From assembly GCF_002192455.1 (NCBI RefSeq), contig NZ_CP021744.1, positions 2,944,001 through 3,008,000 on the forward strand: 64,000 nucleotides of DNA, given 5' to 3'. The notes beneath the pieces were generated by a model. That model was not told the DNA's origin. It saw only the letters and a list, made by a program, of their open reading frames with translations, and did not search any database. The translations under genes and the position numbers were made by a program. The first letter of the stretch is position 1. Every line of letters begins with the position of its first letter. Below, one piece after another: positions 44,329-52,865 of the stretch. Origin of the DNA: Streptomyces albireticuli. Lineage in GTDB: Bacteria > Actinomycetota > Actinomycetes > Streptomycetales > Streptomycetaceae.

Positions 44329-45603
44329 TCAGGCGCCCGTCGCACTCCCCGCGACCCACGCGCTCCAGTCCATGTTCCAGCCGTTGAGGCCGTTCTCCGG
44401 AGCGATCGTCTTGTCGTTGGAGTTCTTGACCTCGACGACGTCACCCAGCTGGGTGTTGCTGAAGAACCAGGAGCCCGAGGTCGACGGGTCGTCCGCGCCC
44501 TGCTTGTCCTCCAGGCCGATGCAGCCGTGGCTGGTGTTGGCGCTGCCGAAGATGCCGCTGCCCCAGTAGTTGCCGTGGATGAACGTGCCCGACGTGGACA
44601 GGCGCATGGCGTGCGGCACGTCCTTGATGTCGTACTCGCCCTTGCCGTTGCCCTTGGTGAAGCCGACGGTCGAGCCGTCCATGCGGGTCTCCTTGAACTT
44701 CTCGGAGATCACCATCTTGCCGTTGTACGTCGGGTTCTCGGGGCTGCCGGCCGAGATCGGGATGGTCTTGATGGTCTTGCCGTCCCGGACGACCGTCATC
44801 TGGTGCGACTTCACGTCGACCGTGGAGACCTGGGCGTGACCGATCTTGAAGGAGACGGTCTTCTTCTGCACACCCTTGACGCCCGGGGCGCCCTCGACGC
44901 CGTCGAGGTCCAGCTTCAGGGTGACGTCGGAGTTCGCCTTCCAGTACTCCTGCGGGCGGAAGTCGATCCGCTGGTCGCCGAACCAGTGGCCGACGACCTT
45001 CTGGCCGCTGCTGGAGTTGACCGTGATGCCGGACTGGACGGCCTTGCGGTCCTTGATCGGCTTGTCGAAGTTGATCGACACGGGCATGCCGACGCCGACG
45101 GTCGAGCCGTCCTCCGGCGTGAAGGAGCCGATGAAGCTGTTGGTGGGCGAGACGGTGGCGAAGGAGGAGTTCTCCGTGGCCTTGCGGCCCTCGGAGTCCT
45201 TGGCCTCGACGACGACCTTGTACTTGGTGGACCGCTCCAGCTGCTTCGAGGGCTTCCACGAGGTCTTGTCGGGCGATATCGTGCCCTCGACCGGCGTGCC
45301 CTTGTCGGTCGTCATCTTGACGCTCGTGAGCTCGCCGTCACTGACGGTGACCTTGGCGGCGTCGGTGGTGATCCCGGCGTTGGTCGAGCCGTCCTTCTGC
45401 GCGATCTTGATCTGCGCCTTGGATGCTTCCTTGGCGGCAGCGGCGTCGACCTTGTTCTGGGACTTGCCGTTGCCGGAGGAGCCGCTCTTGCCGTCGTCGT
45501 CGCCACCGCCGCAGGCGGCGAGGGTCAGCACACCGCCGAGCACAGCGGCCGCGGCCACCAGGCCCTTGCGGCGCTTGCCGTCCGTCATCACACGCTTCTC
45601 CAT
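44329..45603 (-). CDS. L,D-transpeptidase lipoprotein (YkuD domain)
   Basis: This 424-residue exported lipoprotein has a basic start, a hydrophobic core and the lipobox LAAC (LAACGGGDDD). Two Ig-like domains (~70-250) and a C-terminal YkuD catalytic domain (~265-395) follow, with HGNYWG and SHGCIGLE holding the catalytic His and Cys. Such enzymes form 3-3 meso-A2pm cross-links in peptidoglycan. ATG 45603 is adjacent to AGGAG. ATG 45588 (MTDGKRRK) has better-spaced GGAGAA and may be the real start. Confidence 0.93.
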   Translation of the reverse strand: MEKRVMTDGKRRKGLVAAAAVLGGVLTLAACGGGDDDGKSGSSGNGKSQNKVDAAAAKEASKAQIKIAQKDGSTNAGITTDAAKVTVSDGELTSVKMTTDKGTPVEGTISPDKTSWKPSKQLERSTKYKVVVEAKDSEGRKATENSSFATVSPTNSFIGSFTPEDGSTVGVGMPVSINFDKPIKDRKAVQSGITVNSSSGQKVVGHWFGDQRIDFRPQEYWKANSDVTLKLDLDGVEGAPGVKGVQKKTVSFKIGHAQVSTVDVKSHQMTVVRDGKTIKTIPISAGSPENPTYNGKMVISEKFKETRMDGSTVGFTKGNGKGEYDIKDVPHAMRLSTSGTFIHGNYWGSGIFGSANTSHGCIGLEDKQGADDPSTSGSWFFSNTQLGDVVEVKNSNDKTIAPENGLNGWNMDWSAWVAGSATGA

Positions 45604-46042
45604 TGCTCCTGGACCCCGAAATCCCCGAGCCGAATCGTGGGGCAGCACGTATCCCGGCTTCTGCATAAGGAACGCCTGCACCGATACGTCCGTTCCACAC
45701 CTCAGGGAAATGTGGGGAAGACCACCCCAGTAAAGCCCCTCGCGGGGCCGACATGGTAGCCGGGGTGCTGGTAGTTGCCTGGTTTCCATGGTGCGGGCGG
45801 GGCTGTTGTTACGGCCAGGGTCGGGGTGCCCTTGACTTTCCGCGGCGTTCACCCGGGTTCGTCCCCGCGAGCCGGGCGCGGGCCGTACGCCTCGCCGCCT
45901 GTTCCTCGCCCGTTCCCCGGCGGCTTCCCGCCCTCTCCCCCGGCTTCCGCGCGCCCGTTCGTATCACTAACATCGAGTCAGCCGGGGCCGGGCGCACAGC
46001 GCGAGGGCCCCAAGGAACGCCACTTCAGGGGGAATTCGTCCC
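45604..46042. other. 439-base divergent intergenic region
   Basis: This holds the promoters of the transpeptidase gene (leftward) and the cell-wall protein gene (rightward). I see a GGCCCCGCGAGGGGC hairpin (45738-45752), which could attenuate the leftward transcript. I did not find a recognisable riboswitch. Confidence 0.4.
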
Positions 46043-46360
46043 GTGACCGCGCATCGACCGCTGCTGACGGCCGTCGCCGCCGGTTCACTGCTGTGCGCGG
46101 TGTGGTTCGTGCCGAGCGCGCACGCCACGGCCGAGCCCGCCGGGCCCGGAAAGAGTGACACGGCGCGGAGCGCCACCGTCACCACAGAAACCCCCGCGGC
46201 ACCCGCCCCCTCCGTCAGGAAACCCGCCAAGGCGCCCGTACTCGCCGACTCCGGCAGCGTCGACACCACCCCTTACGTCTTCGGCGGCGTCGCGTTCGTC
46301 GCGGCGGGCGGCGCGCTGGTCACCGCCGCCGTGCGCAGGTCGCGCACGGCGGCCCGGTAA
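46043..46360 (+). CDS. Small cell-wall-anchored-type protein with sortase-like signal
   Basis: This 105-residue protein has a signal peptide (HRPLLTAVAAGSLLCAVWFV), a short Thr/Ala/Pro-rich middle, and a C-terminal VLADSGS motif. A membrane helix (PYVFGGVAFVAAGGALVTAA) and basic tail (RRSRTAAR) follow. The layout is that of sortase substrates. The motif LADSG resembles the LAxTG of class E sortases, with Ser instead of Thr. The start is GTG 46043, preceded by AGGGGGA. Confidence 0.75.
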   Translation: MTAHRPLLTAVAAGSLLCAVWFVPSAHATAEPAGPGKSDTARSATVTTETPAAPAPSVRKPAKAPVLADSGSVDTTPYVFGGVAFVAAGGALVTAAVRRSRTAAR

Positions 46361-46389
46361 CCGCTGTCCGGCCGTATCCGGCAACAGCC

Positions 46390-47934
46390 TCAGGCGAGCG
46401 GGCCCGTCACCGGCTCGACGGCCGCGACCAGCTTCCCGGAGCGGACGAACTCCTCGGCCGCCGCGAGGTCGGGGGCCAGGAACCGGTCCTCGCCCGGGCC
46501 CTCGACGCCCGCCGCGCGCACCGCGCGCAGCACCTCCTGAGTGGCCGGCGCCGCCGTCAGGCCCGTACGCAGCTCGATGGCGCGGGTCGCGGCGACGAGC
46601 TCCACGGCGACGACCTTCGTGAGCGCCCCGACGGCCGTCCGCAGCTTGCGCGCGGCCGACCAGCCCATGGAGACGTGGTCCTCCTGCATCGCCGAGGACG
46701 GGATCGAGTCCACGGAGGCCGGTACGGCCAGCCGCTTCATCTCGCTGACCAGCGCGGCCTGCGTGTACTGAGCGATCATCAGGCCGGAGTCGACGCCCGG
46801 GTCCCCGGCCAGGAACGGCGGCAGCCCGTGCGAGCGGTTCTTGTCCAGCAGCCGGTCGGTGCGGCGCTCGGCGATGGAGGCGAGGTCCGCGGCGGCGATG
46901 GCCAGGAAGTCCAGGACGTACGCGACCGGGGCGCCGTGGAAGTTGCCGTTGGACTCGACCCGGCCGTCCGCGAGGACGACAGGGTTGTCGACGGCGGCGG
47001 CCAGCTCACGGTCGGCGACCAGCCGGGCGTGGGCGAGCGTGTCCCGGCCGGCGCCCGCGACCTGCGGGGCGCAGCGGATGGAGTACGCGTCCTGCACGCG
47101 CGGCGCGTCGTCCTGGTGATGCCCGGTCAGCCCGGAACCGGCCAGCACGCGGAGCATGTTGCCGGCGCTGGCGCCCTGGCCCGGGTGCGGGCGGATGGTG
47201 TGCAGCTCGGGGGCGAGGACCTTCTCGGAGCCGAGCAGGGCCTCCAGGGAGAGGGCCGCGGTGATGTCGGCGGAGGTGATCAGGCGGGCGAGGTCCGCGC
47301 AGGCCATCACCAGCATGCCGAGCATGCCGTCGGTGCCGTTGAGGAGCGCGAGCCCCTCCTTCTCGCGCAGCTCGACGGGGGCGATGCCGTGCGCGGCGAG
47401 GAGCTCGCCGGCCGGGCGCAGGGTGCCGTCGGGGCCCTCCGCCTCACCCTCTCCCATCAGGGTGAGCGCGCAGTGGGAGAGCGGCGCGAGGTCGCCGGAG
47501 CAGCCGAGTGAGCCGTACTCGTGCACGGCGGGGGTGATCCCGGCGTTGAGGATCGCGGCCATGGTCTCGACCACGAGGGGCCGGACGCCGGTGTGGCCGG
47601 AGGCGAGGGTCTTCAGCCGCAGGAACATCAGCGCGCGGACGACCTCGCGCTCCACGCGGGGGCCCATACCGGCGGCGTGCGAACGGACGATGTTGCGCTG
47701 GAGCTGGGCGCGCAGGTCGGGGCTGATGTGCCGGACGGCGAGGGCGCCGAAGCCCGTGGAGACGCCGTAGACCGGATCGGGCTTGGCGGCCAGGTCGTCG
47801 ATGACCTGCCGCGCGGCGGCGACGGCGGCCAGCGCCTCGTCCGAGATCACGACGCGCGCACCGTCGCGTGCCACGGCGATCACATCTTCCGCGGTCGTCC
47901 CGGCCGTCCCCACCACCACAGTGTGCATATCCAT
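46390..47934 (-). CDS. hutH: Histidine ammonia-lyase
   Basis: This 514-residue enzyme starts histidine catabolism by removing ammonia to give urocanate, using an autocatalytic MIO prosthetic group. The MIO region is GSLGCSGDLAPLSH, with Cys145-Ser146-Gly147. Other active-site features include VYGVSTGFGALA, LLNGTDGMLGML and SIRCAPQV. MDMHTVVVG from ATG 47934 is the chosen start, and ATG 47928 would remove two residues. No other hut genes are present in the window. Confidence 0.96.
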   Translation of the reverse strand: MDMHTVVVGTAGTTAEDVIAVARDGARVVISDEALAAVAAARQVIDDLAAKPDPVYGVSTGFGALAVRHISPDLRAQLQRNIVRSHAAGMGPRVEREVVRALMFLRLKTLASGHTGVRPLVVETMAAILNAGITPAVHEYGSLGCSGDLAPLSHCALTLMGEGEAEGPDGTLRPAGELLAAHGIAPVELREKEGLALLNGTDGMLGMLVMACADLARLITSADITAALSLEALLGSEKVLAPELHTIRPHPGQGASAGNMLRVLAGSGLTGHHQDDAPRVQDAYSIRCAPQVAGAGRDTLAHARLVADRELAAAVDNPVVLADGRVESNGNFHGAPVAYVLDFLAIAAADLASIAERRTDRLLDKNRSHGLPPFLAGDPGVDSGLMIAQYTQAALVSEMKRLAVPASVDSIPSSAMQEDHVSMGWSAARKLRTAVGALTKVVAVELVAATRAIELRTGLTAAPATQEVLRAVRAAGVEGPGEDRFLAPDLAAAEEFVRSGKLVAAVEPVTGPLA

Positions 47935-48082
47935 ATTCAGGCACCCTAGAGACTGAATCGCTGTCTGTACATAGTCTCCGCCAGCTCGTCCCGGGACCCC
48001 GCGCCACAGGCCGCGCCCCAACCTCCGCACCCTCCGATCCACCTCCGCCGGGCCCGTCGCTCCCTGTCGCTCTCCGTCGCCG

Positions 48083-49306
48083 TCAGTCGCCCGGCGTGCC
48101 CGAGTTCCGGCCCCGGAACCGCCGCCGCTCGGCGGCCGGCGCGGCCGGCGGATGGTCGGCGAGCCGGACGACCGGGTCCCGGCGCCCGCCGTCGCGCCCG
48201 GCGACCACCGGCTTCGCCGCCCGCGCGGCCTTGGCCCGGTACTGGGCCGCGTCCGCGAGCCGGAAGAGGCGGCGGGCCGTGCCCACGGCGCCGATCGGGT
48301 CGCCCGTGGAGGCGACCCCGCAGGCGACGCCCTCACCGAGCTCCAACCCGGCGGCCCTGCGGCACAGTTCGTCCGCGATCCGCACCACCTCGTCCGCCGA
48401 CGGACCGACCGTCAGCAGACAGAACTCGTCGCCGCCCAGCCGGGCGGCCAGGGTGCCCGGCAGCATCGCCCCGCACAGCGAGAGCACCGAGCCGAACCGT
48501 TCCAGCAGCCGGTCGCCGACCGCGTGACCCAGGGTGTCGTTGACCTTCTTGAGGCCGTTGAGGTCGCAGACGACCAGGCTGACGACCACGCCGTCGGCCA
48601 GGTGCCGCTCCACCGCCTCGTCCAGCCGCGCGTCGACCGCGCGGCGGTTGCCCAGCCCGGTCAGGGGGTCGGTGAAGGCGAGCCGGCGCACCTCCTCCAG
48701 GCGCTCGGTCTGGGCGATGCCGGCCGCGGCCACGGCGGCCAGGACCGTCGCGAAGTCCGCGTCCGTGCGCCCGAAGGCGGCCACCCCGGGCGGCCGGGCC
48801 ACGTACAGCTCGCCCCAGGCCCGCCCGTGCAGCACGATCGGCGCCACGACGCAGCTGCCCCGGCCGCGCCGCCGCAGCGCGGCCACCCGCTGGTGGCGGT
48901 ACGCGCCGGCCGGGCTGTACGCGCCGGTGTCCGCGGCGCCCTCGGCGCCCTCCGCGCTCTCGACCCACGCGCGGGGCTCGGGCCCGCCGCCCACCCATTC
49001 CTCGTGCAGGATCTCGGCGATCTCGGGGAAGTCGTGCACGGGGTACGACTCGTCCTCCGGGTACCGCTCCTCACTCTCGGCCAGCTCACCGGCGTTCACC
49101 AGCACCCGCAGCCGGCCGTGCTCCCGCTCCCACGCCGAGACGGCGGCGAAGGTGCCCCCCAGCGCCCGCCGGGCCCGCTCCGCCGCGGCGGCCACCGACT
49201 CCAGCGGGGACTGCGCCGCGGCCATCGCCTGAGCGAGCTCCACGACGGCGCCCAGCCGGACGTCGCACTCCCCGCCGTCTGCCACCCGAGCCTCACATTC
49301 CGTCAC
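48083..49306 (-). CDS. cdgE: GAF-GGDEF diguanylate cyclase-like protein
   Basis: This protein is ~407 residues. It has an N-terminal GAF-like sensor (~15-215, VELAQAMAAAQSPLESVAAA through APIVLHGRAWGELYVARP) and a C-terminal GGDEF domain (~225-365). The active-site motif RLGGDEF is intact, so it could make c-di-GMP. No RxxD I-site is present before GGDEF, so product inhibition may be absent. The symbol is inferred from its position beside hutH and cya. GTG 49306 is one of several possible starts (49285 has a better TGAGG site). Confidence 0.83.
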   Translation of the reverse strand: MTECEARVADGGECDVRLGAVVELAQAMAAAQSPLESVAAAAERARRALGGTFAAVSAWEREHGRLRVLVNAGELAESEERYPEDESYPVHDFPEIAEILHEEWVGGGPEPRAWVESAEGAEGAADTGAYSPAGAYRHQRVAALRRRGRGSCVVAPIVLHGRAWGELYVARPPGVAAFGRTDADFATVLAAVAAAGIAQTERLEEVRRLAFTDPLTGLGNRRAVDARLDEAVERHLADGVVVSLVVCDLNGLKKVNDTLGHAVGDRLLERFGSVLSLCGAMLPGTLAARLGGDEFCLLTVGPSADEVVRIADELCRRAAGLELGEGVACGVASTGDPIGAVGTARRLFRLADAAQYRAKAARAAKPVVAGRDGGRRDPVVRLADHPPAAPAAERRRFRGRNSGTPGD

Positions 49307-49438
49307 CGCGCGCAGTACCTGCACTCCAGCGTATGAATGTTGCGGCCATTCCGCCCTATGACCGGCTTGGCGCCCCTCCCGCCACACCTGTACCAGGGGA
49401 ATTACCAGCGTAGGTGGAAGGGATCGGAGCGGACCGGA

Positions 49439-49574
49439 GGGGGCGGGGCGGGGTGGGCCCGGCAAGGGGCGTAGAGCGTGATTTGCGGGCCCGAACGCGG
49501 GGCAACGATGACAACGGCGAGCAACGGGGCCCGTAAATCATGCAGCCCCGTAGGGCCCACCCCGCCCCGCCCCC
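49439..49574. repeat. ~135-bp imperfect inverted repeat with 22-bp perfect termini
   Basis: The outer arms, 49439-49460 and 49553-49574, are perfectly complementary over 22 bases (arm starts GGGGGCGGGGCGGGG). Inner segments such as GTGATTTGCGGGCCCG and its near-complement around 49528-49545 pair almost fully. It lies between the echA stop and the cdgE start, so it would fold in the cdgE leader or terminate the echA transcript. Confidence 0.75.
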
Positions 49575-49615
49575 GCCCCACGGACGGCCTCGGAACGCCG
49601 ACCGCCCGCAGCCAC

Positions 49616-50410
49616 TCACTCCCCCGGCCACTCCGGCACCCGCTTCTCGTTGAAGGCCGCCACACCCTCGGCACGGTCCCCGGAGAAGGCCACCGTGCGC
49701 CACGCCGCGTCCTCGACCTCCAGCCCCGTCCGCAGGTCCAGGCCGTGCCCGAGCCGCAGGGCGCGCTTGGCGGCGCGCAGGCCCACGGGCGAGTTGGCCG
49801 CCATGCGCGCGGCCAGCGCGAGCGCCTCCGTACGGTCCTCGCCCTCGGCGACGAGCTGGTCCACCAGGCCCAGCTCCCTCGCCTCCTCGGCGGGCACCCG
49901 CCGCGCGGTGAAGATCAGTTCGGCCGCGCGTGCGGCGCCGACCCGGCGCGGGAGCAGCTGGGTGCCGCCACCGCCGGGGATCACGCCGACCGACACCTCG
50001 GGCAGGCCGACGACGGCCGTGGTGTCCGCCACGATCACATCGCAGGACAGCGCCAGTTCGAAACCGCCACCGAGCGCGAAGCCGTGCACGGCGGCGACGG
50101 TCGGCATGGGCAGCTCCAGCACGCCGGTGTACGCGGCGCGGGCGTGCGGACGCTGCCGGCCGAGGTCGGCGTCGGTGAAGGAGTTGCGCTCCTTGAGGTC
50201 GGCGCCGACACAGAACGCGCGCTCGTGCGTGGAGGTGAGGACGACGACCCGCGCGGAGGCGTCGGCGGCGAGGGCGGCGGTGGCCTCCCCGATGCGGCGG
50301 CCCATCTCGGTGGAGACGGCGTTCATGGCCTTGGGCCGGTCCAGGACGAGTTCGGCGACGTGCCCGTGGCGCCTTACGGCGACCCATTCCCCGAAGCGGT
50401 GCTCACTCAC
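49616..50410 (-). CDS. Enoyl-CoA hydratase/isomerase-family protein
   Basis: This 264-residue crotonase-fold enzyme probably hydrates enoyl-CoA in beta-oxidation or a related CoA pathway. The oxyanion-hole region is FCVGADLKERNSF, the second is HGFALGGGFELALSCDVIVA, and the catalytic region contains GLPEVSVGVIPGGGGTQLLP with the acidic residue expected of hydratases. The exact substrate is unknown. The start is GTG 50410 with GGGAGA upstream. It is encoded on the same strand as cya, 129 bases downstream. Confidence 0.88.
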   Translation of the reverse strand: MSEHRFGEWVAVRRHGHVAELVLDRPKAMNAVSTEMGRRIGEATAALAADASARVVVLTSTHERAFCVGADLKERNSFTDADLGRQRPHARAAYTGVLELPMPTVAAVHGFALGGGFELALSCDVIVADTTAVVGLPEVSVGVIPGGGGTQLLPRRVGAARAAELIFTARRVPAEEARELGLVDQLVAEGEDRTEALALAARMAANSPVGLRAAKRALRLGHGLDLRTGLEVEDAAWRTVAFSGDRAEGVAAFNEKRVPEWPGE

Positions 50411-50539
50411 GTGGTGTCTCCCGGTGACGTTAACGACCGTAAACTTCCGTCGCTGATCATCGCACCGGTCCCGGAGGTCCTCAATCGGCGGAAGGGCTCG
50501 AATTTCCGGCCCGGCGAACCCACCCCCGGCCACCCACCC

Positions 50540-51760
50540 TCAGGCGTTGTTCCTCCGGGTCAGCAACCACGGCTCGACGACACCCAGCCCACGCACCGGC
50601 CGCTGCCACATCGGCTGAAGGGCGAAGCGGTACTTCTCCGTGCCGTCGGCCGCCGCCGCGGCCTCCACCTCCGACTTGGGGGCGTCGCCGCTGCGGGCCA
50701 GCTCCTCCGCGAAGGCGCCGTCGACCAGGACCGCGTCCTTCGGCGCTATCGACGTCAGCCGGGAGGCCAGGTTCACCGTCGTACCGAAGACATCGCCCAT
50801 GCGCGTCGTCACCGTGCCGAAGGCGAGGCCGACCCGGAGCTCCGGCATCGTCTCGTCGTGGGTCATGGTCTCGATGAGCCGCAGGCCGATCTCGGCCGCG
50901 GTGCCCGCGTCGTCCGCCGAGTAGAGCACCTCGTCGCCGAGCGTCTTGATGAGCCGTCCGCCGTGCGCCGCGACCAGGTCGGCGGCGGTCGTCTCGAAGG
51001 CCTCGACGAGCTCGCCGAGCTCCTCCTCCTCCAGACGGCGCGTCAGGCGGGTGAAGCCGACGAGGTCGGCGAAGCCGACGGCCAGCCGGCGGTCGACCAT
51101 CTCCGCGTCGTCCTGGGCCTGGACGACGCGGCCGGTGGCGGCGGCCAGCTGCCGCCGCCAGACGTAGATGAGGAACTCCTCCAGCTCGGGGAGGAGCAGC
51201 TCGACCAGCGGGTAGGTGATCTCCGTCCGGGTCATGCCCGGCTCCTGAGGCTCGGTCAGGCCCTCCAGGAAGGAGTCGATCTGCCAGTCGGCGAGGCGGG
51301 CGGTGGTCTGCCCGGTGGAGCGGGCGACCTGGATGGCCATGGGCTCGCTCAGCAGCCCGGCCTCGACCAGACCGGCGAGCCGCCGCAGCGCCAGCACGTC
51401 GGCCTCGGTCAGCGCGCGGGCCTGGCCGATGTCGGCGAAGCCCATGGCGCGCCAGAAGCGGGAGGCGAGGTCCATGGAGACCCCGGCCGCGCGGGCGGCC
51501 TGGAAGGGGGTGTAGCGGCGCTCGGCGCCGAGGATCAGCGACTCCAGCCGCAGGGCGATCGGGTCGCCGCCGTCGTCCCCGTACTCCTCGACGCCTCTGG
51601 CGCCGCCCCGGCCGCCCGTACTCCGGCCCGCGCCGTCGGAGCCCTGCCGGTCGGCGTCGCCGCCGGTTCCCCCGGCGCTCCCGCTCGCGGCGCTGCCGCC
51701 GCCCGGGGTGCCGCCCGTGGCCTCAACGGCACGGGAGGTGCCCCCACCGTCGCCGGTCAC
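50540..51760 (-). CDS. cya: Class III adenylate cyclase with N-terminal regulatory domain
   Basis: This 406-residue cyclase makes cAMP. Residues ~1-65 are Gly/Ser-rich and disordered. Residues ~75-175 form a helical regulatory domain (TPFQAARAAGVSMDLASRFW then ALTEADVLALRRLAGLVEAG) like that of the pH-sensing mycobacterial Rv1264. Residues ~215-390 are the catalytic domain with metal-binding FADLVGFT and IKTLGDEVLYSA and the transition-state residues in FGTTVNLASRL. In Streptomyces this enzyme influences germination and development. The start is GTG 51760. Confidence 0.92.
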   Translation of the reverse strand: MTGDGGGTSRAVEATGGTPGGGSAASGSAGGTGGDADRQGSDGAGRSTGGRGGARGVEEYGDDGGDPIALRLESLILGAERRYTPFQAARAAGVSMDLASRFWRAMGFADIGQARALTEADVLALRRLAGLVEAGLLSEPMAIQVARSTGQTTARLADWQIDSFLEGLTEPQEPGMTRTEITYPLVELLLPELEEFLIYVWRRQLAAATGRVVQAQDDAEMVDRRLAVGFADLVGFTRLTRRLEEEELGELVEAFETTAADLVAAHGGRLIKTLGDEVLYSADDAGTAAEIGLRLIETMTHDETMPELRVGLAFGTVTTRMGDVFGTTVNLASRLTSIAPKDAVLVDGAFAEELARSGDAPKSEVEAAAAADGTEKYRFALQPMWQRPVRGLGVVEPWLLTRRNNA

Positions 51761-51851
51761 CGCCCGCCCCCTGTCCGATCCGTGCGCACTGCCCTGCCGA
51801 TCACTGCTCGCTTAGGTTCCGGGCACAACGATACGACAAGTGTGCCGTAGC

Positions 51852-52730
51852 TCACTCTTCCGACAGCGCGGGCCGTAGATGAACGATGTCGCCGGCGCCC
51901 ACCGGCCGCTGCACCCCGTCGCCGGTGGCCAGCACCAGCCGGCCGTCGCCGTCGACGGCCACGGCCTCCCCGACCAGGTCTTTGCCGCCGGGCAGTTCGG
52001 CGCGCACGGTCCGGCCGAGGGTCGCGCACCCGGCGGCGTACGCCTCCTGGAGGCGGGACGCGCGCGGGTCGCCTCCGGCGCGTCGCCACTCCGTGTACCA
52101 CTCCTCCAGCGACCGCAGGACGGCCCGCAGCAGCGGGTCGCGGTCCACGGCCACGGCTCCGGCCAGGGCGAGCGAGCCGGCCGTCGGCACCGGGAGCTCC
52201 TCGGCGCGGAGCGACACGTTCAGGCCGATGCCGACGACGACGCTGTCGCCGGAGCGCTCGGCGAGGATGCCGCCGGCCTTGCGCTCGGCGCCGCCGACCG
52301 TCACGAGCAGGTCGTTCGGCCACTTCAGGGCGGTGTCCACACCGGCGGCGCGGGACAGCGCGGTGGCCGTCGCGACGCCGGCGAGCAGCGGCAGCCAGCC
52401 CCAGAGCTCGACCGGGACGTCCGGGCCCGGGGTGAGCAGTACGGAGAAGAAGAGGCCGGAACGCGGCGGCGCGGTCCAGGCCCGGTCGAGCCGGCCGCGC
52501 CCGGCGGACTGCTCCTCGGCGACGAGGACCGCGCCCTCGGCCGCCTTCCCGGCGGCGGCCGCGGCAACGAGGTCCGAGTTGGTGGATCCGGTGCGCGCGA
52601 CCACCTCGACGGAGCTCCACAGCCCGCCGGGGCGCAGGAGTCCGCGCCGGAGCGCGAGGGCGTTGAGCGGGGGCCGGTCGAGGTCGGACCAGCGGTTCAC
52701 GGCGGAGCCTGAGGCGTCATCGGGCGTCAT
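51852..52730 (-). CDS. birA: Biotin-protein ligase
   Basis: This 292-residue enzyme activates biotin with ATP and transfers it to the biotin-carboxyl-carrier lysine of acyl-CoA carboxylases. Motifs are ARTGSTNSDL, the biotin/AMP loop EEQSAGRGRLDRAW, ALKWPNDLLV with KAGGILAE, and GIGLNVSLR. An SH3-like C-terminal domain (GRLVLATGDGVQRPVGAGDI) follows. It lacks an N-terminal DNA-binding domain, so it is not a repressor. It is divergent from the carboxylase beta gene, whose complex it serves. The start is ATG 52730. Confidence 0.93.
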   Translation of the reverse strand: MTPDDASGSAVNRWSDLDRPPLNALALRRGLLRPGGLWSSVEVVARTGSTNSDLVAAAAAGKAAEGAVLVAEEQSAGRGRLDRAWTAPPRSGLFFSVLLTPGPDVPVELWGWLPLLAGVATATALSRAAGVDTALKWPNDLLVTVGGAERKAGGILAERSGDSVVVGIGLNVSLRAEELPVPTAGSLALAGAVAVDRDPLLRAVLRSLEEWYTEWRRAGGDPRASRLQEAYAAGCATLGRTVRAELPGGKDLVGEAVAVDGDGRLVLATGDGVQRPVGAGDIVHLRPALSEE

Positions 52731-52865
52731 AAGAGCCACCTTAGGAGGCAATCGGCGGCAAAAAGGTGTGGCCGACGACGCACTGCCACGGCGCATCCGC
52801 GCGGATACGCTACGAACCGGTAGCCCAGTCAGCCCACCCCTCAGGACGAGCAGGAGCCGCATCCC

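Noticed and set aside
45604..46042. A riboswitch before the L,D-transpeptidase gene
   Set aside because: Cell-wall genes in Streptomyces can carry ydaO-type riboswitches, but I could not match the conserved core and only a simple hairpin is visible.
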